DNA of 64,000 nucleotides, from positions 2,835,915 through 2,899,914 of the forward strand of contig CM030940.1 of assembly GCA_018136815.1 (NCBI GenBank), read 5' to 3'. The notes beneath the pieces were generated by a model. The model did not search any database. It was not told the origin of the DNA and saw nothing but the letters and a program-made list of their open reading frames with translations. Below, piece by piece: positions 1-9,999 of this stretch; the first letter of the stretch is position 1, and the number at the start of each line of letters is the position of its first letter. The translations under genes and the position numbers were made by a program. The stretch comes from Isochrysis galbana (taxonomy: Eukaryota > Haptophyta > Isochrysidales > Isochrysidaceae).

Positions 1-103
1 AGAGACTACTTGTCAGACGACGCTCGCTATCGGCCTTTGTGGAAAAGCCTGTCCCAAGGGAAGTGTGCATTTGGTAGGGAGATCACATAAAGGCAGCCCA
101 CAC

Positions 104-2086
104 CTCGTCAGGACCACAGGTGTAGAAATGGATGAGGGAGAGCGCATGGTATCCCTCAGTAACGATCTTGCCCATTTGAGACTGCGTATTATTCTCCTCG
201 CAATAAGCCTGCCCTCCAAGCAGCGGGTTGAGAATGAGAGCCAGGGCGAAATAATCAGTACGAGGCCGAGAGACTTTGCTCCACAGGCCACTGGATTGCG
301 AAGTCGATGAGAGCTCACCGCATTAGGCGTCCGCGTACCTTTTTCTCCTCGTCATTCATCTCAAAGAGCTTGGCCTCCATACCTGCCGAGTATGGGATCA
401 TCCTCTCGCCGGGGCGCTGCTCATCGATCCATGCCTTGAGCTTTGGAAGCCACTTGTTCTTCTTCCTGCCCCACAAGTGGATAGGAAAAGTGCTTGGCGG
501 CACGAACGGCCGCAGACGGGTGTGCAAGTCGCGCCCGGTAGTCATGATGCAAGGATACACCACACCATGTGCCCGACACAAACGCATTCGGTTGGAAACG
601 AACACCTGCCCCGATTCGTAAAGATCTGACGGAAGCACCCACCTGAGGAAGTCCTTTTCACTCATGTTAACGAGATAGACTCCCGGCTTCCCCGTCAGCA
701 GATTGTACTCGTTGAGCAAGTCAACCTGTGAGATGTGAGGGAAGAGGTGGACGTTTTGCACGACCGGGCTTGAAAGCAATTCGAGCGCCAAGAGCGCAAA
801 TGTGATTGCTGTTGGTGCCACGACGCAATCTGTCCGCAATGAGAAAAATGCTGAGGTGTACAAGCCTGTGCTTTCTGGCTCTGCGGATACAGCCAACCGC
901 TCAGACAAACAGCTAACGCAGTTTGAGCCAGCAGCATCGTCAAAGTAAGTCTAGCTCGCTGCATTCGAAGGCCATGCCTCCCAAAACCTTGGGGTGCAGA
1001 AGCACCTCACCTCCTTGGCATTCCACTGGCCAAACCGCACGTCCTTCTTCTCCTCCGTAAGCCATGCATGAATCTTCAACGTCATCTCGAGCCTGTCCTT
1101 CTTCTCCTTTGCCTTTCCATCACGTGCAACCTAGAGTGTGCATAGGGGAAAATTCACTGTCGATGCCTGCACCGCGGTTGGGCTAGCACACCAAATATCG
1201 AACAGAATTGATGGACGAGGCTGCTACCGGCCCTGAAGCGAGAGACTGTTGCGAAAGTAGCAACTGCCGCACCTCCTTCTTGAGCGGCTCGAGGAGTTTT
1301 TCAATCTGTGCAATGTCCTTCAGGCGCAGCTCATTGGCGATGATTTCGAGGTCACGGATTGGGTCGACCTGGGGAGTGCAGCAGATAATGCCAGCAAACG
1401 GGGGTGAACATGCGTGCGCGTTCGGCAAAGTGGTAGCTGGACCTCAAGTGACAGTAGAGTGATCCCACGCCCTCACCTCTCCTTCGACGTGCGTGCACTG
1501 GTCACCATCCATCGTTTCGTCGAAGACGCGGCAGACATGGAAGATAGCATCTGTTGCGAGCAACGTGAGTTCGGACCTTAACAGGTATCATAGGAGTATG
1601 GGGTAACACAGATGGGCATTGGGATGGCCACTACTGGGCCACCGCATCCGACGATGGTGTGGAATGCAAATAGATGCGCTCATATCGCCCGATCTTCAGT
1701 AGCCCGAGCACCGAGAGAGAACGCATCGCACCTGTGGCGTTGATGTGAGATAGGAAGGCATTTCCAAGCCCCTCGCCCTCCGATGCGCCCTTGACGAGGC
1801 CGGCGATGTCACAGACAGTGAGGAACGCTGGGACCTCACTTTTCGGCTTGAACTTCTCGCACAGGTGGTGGAAGGCCGGGTCGGGCACCTCGACGCGCGC
1901 CTCTGACGGGTCGATAGTGCAGAACGGGAAGTTCTCGGCTGCGACAGACATATTGCACATGATGTTGAAGGTAGTAGACTTGCCGACGTTGGGCATGCCG
2001 ACGATTCCCGCCTTCACATTGTTACCCGGCCTGCCGATCAGCGTCGCCTTCCTGGGCGCCTCCTCTTCCTTCTTCTTCGGAGCCAT
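104..2086 (-). CDS. OLA1: OLA1/YchF-type Obg-like ATPase, 3' end outside window
   Basis: Cytosolic P-loop ATPase of the Obg-like (YchF) family, which binds ribosomes and acts in stress responses. Seven exons can be read on the minus strand: 1732-2086, 1477-1550, 1273-1368, 1011-1130, 643-725, 339-465 and 104-208. All six introns are GT-AG, the frame is kept throughout, and 320 codons result. The start at 2086 gives MAPKKKEEE, a lysine-rich beginning usual in eukaryotic OLA1. Visible motifs: G1 [10 protein letters not shown]3 DIAG, and NMSE in place of the NKxD of true GTPases, which is the known reason OLA1 prefers ATP. The last exon seen ends at YTCGPDE, the start of the TGS domain, followed by a donor. 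About 75 residues of the family's roughly 395 therefore lie beyond the window edge. Identification is firm; exon borders come from alignment to remembered family sequences. Confidence 0.93.
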
Positions 2087-2480
2087 TGCGTGCCGAGCGT
2101 GTGGAGCTTGCCGCCTGCGCCACCGGAAGGGGGTGAATGGGCTGGGGGCGCATTACGACGTTGGTGCGCGGGGGTGGGGGGTGGGGGGTGGAGGTGGGGA
2201 ATCTAGTCGTGTGGATCGTGCCCGTTCCACCCTCCCGTCGTCCGCCGCGGCCGCTGGCGAGAGGCCCCGCCAGCCATCGGCCGCCACGATTCTTCACCTC
2301 CGCTTCTCTCTCCCCCACCTCGTCTCTCCCTCTCCCTCACGGGGGGGGGGGGCTTGGCCACGACTCGCCTTTACTAGAATACAACTCTCGACTTCTAGAT
2401 TGACGACGGCGGCCATGTGACATCCAAAGATTGTACTACTAATAGTTATGGCCCGCCCGGCCTAAGGGCGAAGAAAATTT
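2087..2480. other. OLA1 upstream region
   Basis: No gene seen. This is the 5' flank of the minus-strand OLA1 gene. It is pyrimidine-rich with a G run near 2340-2352. No TATA box or other clear promoter element could be recognised. Confidence 0.4.
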
Positions 2481-2485
2481 TGGGG

Positions 2486-2553
2486 GTTGTAAGCGCTTAC
2501 AACTCTGGATTTTACGTCCTTTCATAAGCGCTTATACGCGTGTAAGCGCTTAC
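2486..2553. repeat. Cluster of three AAGCGCTTA palindromes
   Basis: Three perfect palindromes share the core AAGCGCTT: GTTGTAAGCGCTTACAAC at 2486-2503, ATAAGCGCTTAT at 2524-2535 and GTAAGCGCTTAC at 2542-2553. Half-site variants (GTAAGCGGTTA, TTACGCGCTTA) follow up to about 2615. No open reading frame overlaps convincingly. The arrangement resembles a set of dimeric protein-binding sites, but no binding protein can be named. Confidence 0.75.
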
Positions 2554-2942
2554 GTAAGCGGTTATCGTGGCGCGGTTGTAAGGCAGTTATCTCGCCAATC
2601 TTACGCGCTTATTACTTATTACGTGCGTTTTCTGTTCCCCCCGCCCTTCCCCCCCCCCGCCCCTCCCCCTCCCCCCGACTCCTCGCACCCTCAACCGAAC
2701 GAACCCCCTCCCCTCACACGCCCGTCGCCCCGTCGCCCCTCGCGATGCTCTTGCCTCAGACATCCCGTGGCATGCATCCCATCGGCGCGTGCTTTGCGGC
2801 TGCAGACACGGAGAGCGCGATGCAGGATGCCAATGAGGCGATCGAGCAAACGGAACGCATGGTGCGGACCTTCGGGTCAGCTGGTCAGTTATCTTGAAAG
2901 CACGTGTTTCGGTGTGTAAGTGTGATGGGTGTGTATGCGGTG

Positions 2943-2959
2943 GCGCGCGCGCGCGCGCG
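2943..2959. repeat. (GC)n dinucleotide repeat
   Basis: An uninterrupted GC dinucleotide run lies next to AT-rich DNA (2965-3070) with several TATTA/GATAT repeats. It is a simple microsatellite with no gene. Confidence 0.85.
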
Positions 2960-3099
2960 TGTGCACATATGTACATACAGTAGTACATATTATCATATTA
3001 CCATATTATACGCACATAGAGATGTTACGATATTATACGATATTAGATATCCTAGATATCTAGATATATGTGATGGTGTGATGGTGTGGCACTGGCGGC

Positions 3100-3132
3100 T
3101 GGCGGCCCGTGCTTAGTAAGGACGGGCCGCCA
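3100..3132. repeat. Perfect 11-bp inverted repeat (hairpin)
   Basis: TGGCGGCCCGT at 3100-3110 is exactly complementary to 3122-3132, with an 11-nt spacer. Shorter ACTGG/CCAGT repeats lie outside it. It could form a strong hairpin. No U-tract or gene end next to it suggests a terminator. Confidence 0.8.
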
Positions 3133-3289
3133 GTACCAGTGTACCAGTGCGTCCTTTCATTTCAACATTCATCCACGTCGGCGCATGCGCCGCCGCCGCG
3201 CCGTCGTCTTCAAACACGCCAGCGCCTTCGGCGCCGCAACCTTCACGCGCGTACGTACGCCGGCGCCTGCGGCGCCGGAGCCTAGCCGG

Positions 3290-3545
3290 AGCCTTTATTG
3301 ACGCGGCGCCTGCGGCGCGCGGCGCCGGCTTACGGCTAAGCACTTAACACACTTACACCAAGGGCTTATGGCTGCTCCGCAGCCGTAAGGCGCTTACGCG
3401 TTGCGTAAGGACTAGGGACCCTACGGCCCTTACGCATAAGGGCTTGGGCTTGCTGCTGGTCTGCCTAGTAAGGCCTTCGCGAGCGCTCTTCGCATATAAG
3501 GCCTTTCGAGTGTAAGGGCTTAATTTTAAGGGCCTTAAAAATAAC
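3290..3545. repeat. Degenerate TAAGGGCTTA-type repeats
   Basis: A 250-bp stretch contains more than ten copies of short GTAAGG / GGGCTTA / CTTACGC words in both orientations, e.g. around 3360-3440 and 3500-3540. It extends the AAGCGCTTA theme of 2486-2615. No gene is seen; the function is unknown. Confidence 0.55.
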
Positions 3546-3554
3546 TATTGCTGT

Positions 3555-4060
3555 GTGGGATGGAGTGGAGCTGTGGCTGTGTTGCATGTGGGGGCAAGAG
3601 GATTGATGTATGTAACATGTGAGGTACAGTCCAGAGACATGGGGCACGGGCCACCGGACACATGGGAGGCACGCAACGGAGGAGCTGAGGACGAGCGAGG
3701 GACCTCGACCGGCATGCGGTCACGCGAGACGAGAACGAGGACGAAGAGCACACAAAGCAGGAGGTCACAGGAGCGCTCAAGCGATAGCGCTGAGCGTACA
3801 AAATCTACCGGAACGAGAGAAGACACGCGGGGGGGGAAAGGAGAGAACGCGCGGGAAAAGAAAGAGACGACAGTGGGCGGAAAACACTCAGTGGGAACGG
3901 GGAGAGAGGGAAGGAGGGACGAGGCGAGAATTGGGAAAGAGGGACGTGAGGGGACGATCCTATCGGGAGCGGGCGGGAAAGGTGAGCGTGATACGGAACT
4001 AGACAACGAAGGGGGGTCACGCGAGGAAACCTAATGGCGGGAAAGATGCGAAGAGGTATG
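3555..4060 (+). mobile_element. LINE ORF1-like fragment
   Basis: A purine-rich stretch with an open frame of about 159 residues that is almost entirely R, E, G, K, T and S. Its second half (RGGKGENAREKK, GKEGREG) has the same composition and local wording as the tail of the LINE ORF1-like frame on the other strand at 10440-10760. The fragment is therefore best read as part of the first ORF of the same LINE family. Direct evidence is composition and short shared words only. A chance low-complexity frame is the alternative. Confidence 0.4.
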
Positions 4061-4165
4061 AACAACCCCCCCTACCCGCGACACCCCCCCCGATGCGAGA
4101 GTCGGTGTCCGGGCGACGAACGCAGCGCAGAAGGCGGGGAGGGACGGGGCAAAGGAGCGAAGTGG

Positions 4166-4900
4166 TCAGGCGGACGCGTGAGCCCATGCGTTGGTGGCGT
4201 AGCGGACGCAGGCATCGAGCTTGCGCTTGGGTAGCCATTTGGTGAGGAAATCGGCGGCCATGTGCTCGGTGCCGACGTGACGTAGAGCGACTTCGCCGGA
4301 CGCAACGCGTTGAAGAAGGACGTGATAGCGACGCATGAAGTGGCGGGCGCGGGAGGGAGCGGAGCGCAGGGAGCCGACACGCATGTTTGCAAGGTTGTCG
4401 GTGCCGACGAGGGTGGGCCCGTCGAGGTGGACGCCGATGGCGCGTAGGATCTCGCGGGCGTACGAGACACTTTCAGCAGCTTTGCAGGAGGCGATGCCCT
4501 CTGCCTCCATGGAGGAGTCGACGACGAGAGCGAGCTTCTTCGTTTGGTGAAGGATTGCCCCGCCGCCGAAGGTCAAGAGGATGCCGTAGATGTTGCGGTC
4601 GCCCCAAGTTGCGTCGGCGAGAGCTTCGAGGTGGGCGGGGGCGGGCTCGGACGTATCGACGTGCGCGGCGATGGCGGCGGTGAAACGCGGCGAGGTAGAG
4701 AGGGCGAGGCCGCCGTATGTGATGCCGACGTCTTTCTCGCGGTGGGCGATGACGAGGGTGGCGCGCGCGACCTCGTAGGCCGCGGCGGGCGGTGAGGACA
4801 TGACGCATGACAGGCGGTGGAGGAGGAGGGAGATGCGCGGATGAAGTAGCTCGATGAATTTGAGCGATCCGATGAGCTGCTGCCTCAATGGGTTTTCCCT
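4166..4900 (-). mobile_element. Ty1/copia retrotransposon fossil, 3' pol end
   Basis: Fossil fragment of a Ty1/copia-family LTR retrotransposon, represented by the end of the reverse transcriptase and the RNase H domain. No LTR, gag, protease or integrase was recognised nearby, so the copy is broken and strongly truncated. It abuts a LINE tail on the same strand (4960-5490). It was probably inserted into, or next to, that LINE. Age cannot be judged without LTRs; truncation suggests it is not recent. Confidence 0.8.
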
Positions 4901-4959
4901 CATTGTAACTTGTGGGGAGTTATAATGGGAGCCGGGGGTTTGCGAGGGGGGAGATTTGA

Positions 4960-5490
4960 AGGGATGCATATGTGTATGTGTCTGTGCCACCACTTCAAGG
5001 CGTGCGGGCAGGTGCGCTGAGGGGTGTCGTGATAGTACCGGGCTAGTGGGAGTAGTGGTACTAACGCTCAGTTGTTTTATTATCGATCTGTCGCGTGTGG
5101 GGGTGAAGCCCGCCACGGCTTCTATAGTTTGGAAGATCCGTATCGTGGAGGGGCATCTAGCCAGGTGTGTCGAGTTCTCGCGGTACTTCCCGCAGAATCT
5201 ACATTTTGTGGTGGCTGCCGTTGCGAATCGGTTGCGTGTACCCAGCCTTCTATGGGTAATGTGTGTTTAAAGTGAGGGTGTTTATCCGTGTGTTTTAGCA
5301 AGGGGTGGGTATAAAGATGTGCCACGTGTTTCCATTCGTCGTGCGTCATTTCTAGCTTTCGTGCCCACGTTTCGCGTGCCGGTTGAGGCTTGGCGCGGGG
5401 GCCGTTCTTTATGAGCTCCCGCGTTATGTCCGACACGGTATGGCTCGTCCGGTGTATGTGGCTACGAATGCTAGCCAACAAGATGCTCTA
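4960..5490 (-). mobile_element. LINE ORF2 C-terminal fragment with Cys-His motif
   Basis: Translation of the minus strand gives KCRFCGKYRENSTHLARC, a C-x2-C...H-x4-C zinc motif, then AGFTPTRDRSIIKQL. This matches the two better copies in the window (38155-38724 and 63464-64000: THLGEC, then ARFTP...). Upstream residues such as WARKLEMTHDEWKHV look like the region before the zinc motif of a non-LTR retrotransposon ORF2. The frame changes within the copy and it runs into the copia fragment, so it is dead. It is a divergent member of the family. Confidence 0.7.
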
Positions 5491-5762
5491 CAAGACTACA
5501 ATTTCTAACGTTGCCACTCTTTTAGGTCTGACGCAGTTCAATTGCGCTCGCCCGCCGCTCCTCCTCTCCCCTCTCGGCGCCAGCGCCCCGCCGGCCCCCT
5601 TCTTCTTCGTTCTCTCCCCCACGCATCGACACCTGCGGAAGCAAGCAGGTCGGGAACCCCCCCCCCCCCCCCTCCTGCTCTCGCCCCATCTTGTCCTATA
5701 TCTCTCCTCTATCTTCTCGTGAAACGACCGGCTCTCAACCCACGTTTGACACTGTCGGTGTG

Positions 5763-6738
5763 ATGAGCCTCAGCGACCATGCGCTTCAGCTGGCTGAAAT
5801 GGAGCGTGCAGCGCTCGCGGCCACACGGGCTGGCGTTGTGGTGGGAGACGCGCAACGCAGCGCCCTGCAAAGCTCGCCCCCGGGCTTTGCGGTATCGCCA
5901 TACACCAGCCCGTTGCGAGATGGATGCAGGGCAGTGCATTCCTCACCTTCAGCTGCCCACCGCCCTCATGATCACGAACGCCCTGGTGAATGGCGCGCGT
6001 CCCTTCCTGTCTTCTCTCAAGTCGTCTTCTCCTCGGCCCCTCACTTGGGACTCCATAGGGGTGGCGATGGTGGTTTTGCCTCAAGCTTGAATTTGGTGCA
6101 TGCTACTGTTGCACAAGGCGACACGCACCTGCACACCCCACGCCACGGCGGCGCTGTGGTGGATGCTCTGCCTGGATGGTTGCTGATGACTCTGAGAATG
6201 TCTCAAACATCGGTGAGAGCTCTCTTCCAGAGCTATGAGAACGGCGGGGTTCGATCAGTGCCTATGGGCGAGTTTGCAGATGCACTTGGTGATGCGTGCG
6301 GACTTGAATTGACACAGGTGCGGCTCTGCCCACGACAAGAGAGGAGAGAGGTGCTCTCGATCGCGGGCACGCTAGAGCACTGACTGAATCCAGTCATGAG
6401 ATCTTTCCTGATGTGCTGATGTTGTTCATTCTGTGCATTCATAGGTGGAGATGAGCACATTACTTAGGTGCATTGCACCTGTACGAGGCGAGGAGCCGCC
6501 GCCGTTGCACATGCCTCTTGCAGATCTCCGCCGGGCTCCACTAGACGTAGGGCTCCTCGGTCGAGCGATATTAGTTGGTGAGAAGCGTTCTGCCTCAGAA
6601 TACATTCGGCGCGGGTCATCATCTCCAAACGCTGCTGGTGAGAGCCCAATCGGTAGTCAAGCTTGGACGTCGCGGTGCAAAAGTCAAGCCTCGCCTCCAA
6701 GCGCCGGCACGCGAGGAAGCCTCATCAAGAGCAAGTGA
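5763..6738 (+). CDS. Two-exon protein with EF-hand-like helix pair
   Basis: The gene is not recognised by name. Exon 1 runs 5763-6317 and exon 2 6445-6738; a GT-AG intron (6318-6444) joins them in phase 0, giving 282 residues. Across the junction lies an EF-hand-like stretch: VRALFQSYENGG, then a short loop, EFADALGDACGLEL and, from exon 2, EMSTLLRCIAP. This has the helix-loop-helix spacing of calmodulin-like or basal-body Ca-binding proteins, but the loop lacks the full set of acidic ligands, so Ca2+ binding is doubtful. The first 130 residues are Ser/His/Pro-rich and the last 70 are basic and Ser-rich; both look disordered. ATG 5763 is the first ATG after an upstream poly-C tract; an upstream in-frame codon at 5691 is possible. 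Confidence 0.6.
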
Positions 6739-7485
6739 TTGTTTCGATCGGCGACTTGTCAAGTGTGGTAGCTCTGCAGTAGGGAAGAGAACGCGGGCAG
6801 CACTATATGTTCTCGAGGCTTCCTCAGTCTCGTTGAGGCCTATCCACTACGTACTAAATTACAAATTGTAAATTGTTGCCGAAAATGCAATTTTAAGAGT
6901 CCGACAGGCTGACGGGATATGCGCCCAACAATCCATCAAACTAGTTTCAGGAACGACGCTGCGCGCGCCCCCCTCCGGTCGCTTCCCCCCTTCTCCCCCC
7001 CCCCCCCCCCCCATTATTATATCCTTTCGCGCGAGAGTCCGGTGTCATCCTTATACCTCCTGCTCCTGGCCACGGCCACTCGTTGCTCGTGCTGGTCGTT
7101 GCGCTTATTTTTGCGGAGGGCGCCTGCTTTGGCCTGGTTTTTGTGCGTGTCTTCCCTGCTCTCCTTCTTCCGGGTTTTCACGTCCATTTAGCCCGCAGCC
7201 CATTTCCGTTCCGCCGGTCTTGGCCTTTGTCCTTTGTTCTATGTGGTTGTTTGCGCTTCCCGCGCTTTCTTCCCTTTCCCGTGCGCCGTGCACGAGCTAC
7301 GTGGTAGGAACGAACGGCCATGGTTGGGCTCGGGCTCGGGCACATTGCCTACCCCTGCCCGTAGGGCCACCCACTTTCAACGGAACGACTGCAAAAAGCC
7401 CCCCCCCCCATGCTTTTCCCTGCTGGTGAGTCTTTTGACGACAAGTTTTTAACGCCTCACTGAGAACTAACTTTTTACTACTAGT
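6739..7485. other. Intergenic, poly-C tract
   Basis: No gene seen. A pyrimidine-rich stretch with a run of about 18 C near 6995-7014 precedes the LINE-like block at 7494. Confidence 0.4.
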
Positions 7486-7493
7486 TGGTTGCC

Positions 7494-8340
7494 ATGGAGC
7501 GCATCGGCGCGCCTCTCCTATCCTTCGGCCCCCCCGCCGAGGCCCCACCAGTCCCCGCGGAGCAGTCGCTGGCGAAGCGGCCGCGCCCACCATCAGAGGC
7601 CGAGCAGGTGCGTGCGACTCGCGTCGCGCCACACGGCTCGTGGCCCGTGGCCCCGGCCACACCAGCCACAACAGACATGCTGGCCCTTCTCATGGGGGAC
7701 AGCGGACAGAAGCCTGCAGGCCCCAATAGACCAAGGATAGGCTCAAGGGGCCACCTCTCCAATGGCCAATGGGCATGCCTGATGGTAGAGGGTAGAGGCC
7801 CCTTTTACCTTGGCGACGGCCGCGCTGCTCCGGCCGCGCGACCCGAGACCGGGTCGTGAAGCCAGCTCCGATCTCTTAGAGTTATCCAAGAATTTGGTAC
7901 GCGCGTACGTCCGGAAGATGGGTGACGCGAAGGTGGACGCCACGACGGTCTGGGACCACCCGAACATGTCGCACGATCGCACGATATCAATCAAAGATCA
8001 AAGATTCGAGTCCATTGTTAATCCATTATCCGGAACGACAAGGTCGACGCGGCCCGCGGCGTGGATAACGCGACCAAGTTCGGCGAGTGTCTTGCAAAGA
8101 CTCGCTTCCGCGCGTCGAGAACCACGAGCTCCTTCGTTCGGCCCTTTCGTGCGTCAACCTGCTGTGCCAACGCTACCTGAGCCCACTACCGTTACAAGAG
8201 GACTAGCCCCGCCAGACCGCCACAACCCCATGCGTACCCGCACGGCGGGCCAGGGAAGGCAACCAAAACTCAAAAGCCCGCTGCCGCTAGAACTATGTGC
8301 CCCTGTTTTCATCGAAGACAAAAAAAAGGCAGACTAGTTG
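7494..8340 (+). mobile_element. LINE-like 5' segment, degraded
   Basis: ATG GAG CGC at 7494 opens a 121-residue frame whose first 35 residues (MERIGAPLL..., AKRPRPPSEAEQV) resemble the starts of the LINE frames at 11197 (minus) and 37940 (MERAPPPAL..., SPKRPRQDDPPSQV). Further downstream, pieces in other frames such as KVDAARGVDNATKFGECLAK look protein-coding but are not continuous. It is best read as a decayed LINE copy with several frame changes. Where it ends is unclear. Confidence 0.4.
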
Positions 8341-9155
8341 AGAGCGACAACCTTAGACCTTAGTTAGACGCATAGCGCACGCGCTGAATTTGTGGGGAGT
8401 TCTGCGGAGGGCCCTGCAAGCTGCAAGGGCAAGGGCAAGGGGGGAGGTATAAATTAGAAATAAGGCAATATGGTTTAAGGTATAATCAACTTCTTAGTTT
8501 TCGTTTTGTGCCTTGGGTCTCAGTGCAGGCATGTGTGCGCCGTGGCTTGGTGTGTTGGTGCATGGGTAGTGGTAATAGCGGCACTAATGCTCATAATTGT
8601 TATCATCTTGACGGGATCATCTTGACGGGAACCCTTGAAGTGGCAGTCAACGCACGAGTCCACACAAAAGGTCGGTCCGGACATCTATGGATCTACGGAC
8701 ACCTTGCGCGAAATAGTGTGGTTAGCCCGAGGGACAATGAAGGGTGGCATACCTACACAGCATACAAAAAATACCACTCATCACAGCATAATGCGTAATG
8801 CAAATGCCCCAAATGCCCTCAACCTATGCCCATGCTACTCATCATGTCTGTCCATGTCTGCGCCTATGGCAAGTGCAAGTGCCAATACCTCTATACTCCC
8901 CCTCCCCCGCCATCGCCAACTCATCATTCAGAGCTGAACAAAACTCTTTCGATGAGAAACTCTTTCGATAAGATTCCCGGTAGATTCGTGCGCGATGAGC
9001 CGATCCGTTGCAATATTTTGCGTGAAGAAGTACACGGAAATCTGAAATGCATAAAGGATGCAGAAGAGTCATGGCGTAAACGTAGGAGTCCTGGAATCCA
9101 GAAATTGCGGCTTGTCGCACAGAAGGCTGAAGGCAGCTTAAACTGTGATTGCAGC
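8341..9155. other. Intergenic region
   Basis: No convincing gene. A T/G-rich piece near 8530-8640 weakly resembles 5030-5080 (GTAGTGG...GGCACTAA...GCTCA), so it may be another fragment of the same repeat. Nothing else was recognised. Confidence 0.3.
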
Positions 9156-9557
9156 CTACAAGCTCTCAAGCTCCTGCCTTATCAATGCTTGCACGGCATT
9201 GACGTCGTCTGTGTCGACCCCCAGAAGCTGTTGTGTCTTCTCTCTCCGTTTTTTTTCTTTGGTTGCGCGTGTCGGTGGCACCTCTGCTGGTATGCTTGGA
9301 GGCGAGGACGAGCTGACGTCTTCCAAATCGATCGAGTACGTAGCCAATGGCTGATCCTGAACGAGCCGATCAGACTCCAGGAGGCCATCCGAAGAAGAGT
9401 AACGGTCAATTGACTGAAACTGCTTGTCGGCGTCCTCATACATTGAGAGGATGGCATATCTCATCTGCTCGGCTCGTCGGCGCCGGTAGAACCAAACAGC
9501 GAGTGCAATGGCAACAACTAGGAGCAGCCCGCCCAAACTCTTGAGCAGCGCGTGCAT
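9156..9557 (-). CDS. Small single-pass membrane protein, unknown function
   Basis: A 133-residue frame, not recognised. Residues 8-24 (LGGLLLVVAIALAVWFY) form a clear hydrophobic segment followed by RRRR, which predicts one transmembrane helix with the C-terminal part in the cytosol (positive-inside rule). The rest is acidic and Ser-rich, with a basic patch (RATKEKKRREK) and a short amphipathic end (DDVNAVQALIRQELESL). There is no signal peptidase site. It could be a complete small protein or the last exon of a longer one; an upstream intron was not evident. The flanks are repetitive DNA. Confidence 0.5.
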   Translation of the reverse strand: MHALLKSLGGLLLVVAIALAVWFYRRRRAEQMRYAILSMYEDADKQFQSIDRYSSSDGLLESDRLVQDQPLATYSIDLEDVSSSSPPSIPAEVPPTRATKEKKRREKTQQLLGVDTDDVNAVQALIRQELESL

Positions 9558-9699
9558 TCAGCTCAGCAAATCTGAGAGGTCGACCCACTCGCGCCCGACG
9601 CTCCCTCACTCGCCCGCAAATGCCGATAGGGCCACTCGGGCGGCCTGTGGGACGGGGTGGTGGTGACATACCGGGATGAGAGTGCCCTAAATTCTCTCT

Positions 9700-9930
9700 C
9701 TCTCTCTCCTCCCTCCTCTCCCTGTCCCTCGCGGCGTTGCATGCGCTCGACGCGGCGCGCTCCCTCCTGGCCCTCTCTGGCCTCTGGCCCTCTCTCTTCG
9801 TGGCTGGCCCTACTATGACCCTCTTCTTGCTTCTTGTGGCCGGCCCTCAAGCTCCAGCCCTGGCCCTCTGGCACTTTGGCCTTATGACCTTTAGCCCTGC
9901 CCCTCTGGCCCTCTAGACTAGAAGATGCAA
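9700..9930. repeat. GGCCCTCT-rich minisatellite
   Basis: The plus strand repeats variants of TGGCCCTCT at irregular 10-25 nt spacing between 9760 and 9925, after a (TC)n run at 9695-9720. The long minus-strand frame over it (Arg/Gly/Glu-rich) is composition only and is not called as a gene. Confidence 0.6.
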
Positions 9931-9999
9931 CATGAGGTGCAGTTTTTTTCAACCCCCCTCCCCCCCCATTTTGTCGCATCCGGACTATTTTGTATACTC

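Noticed and set aside
7990-8015. tRNA T-arm-like GATTCGAGTCC
   Set aside because: No acceptor stem, D-arm or anticodon arm at the right distance; probably chance.
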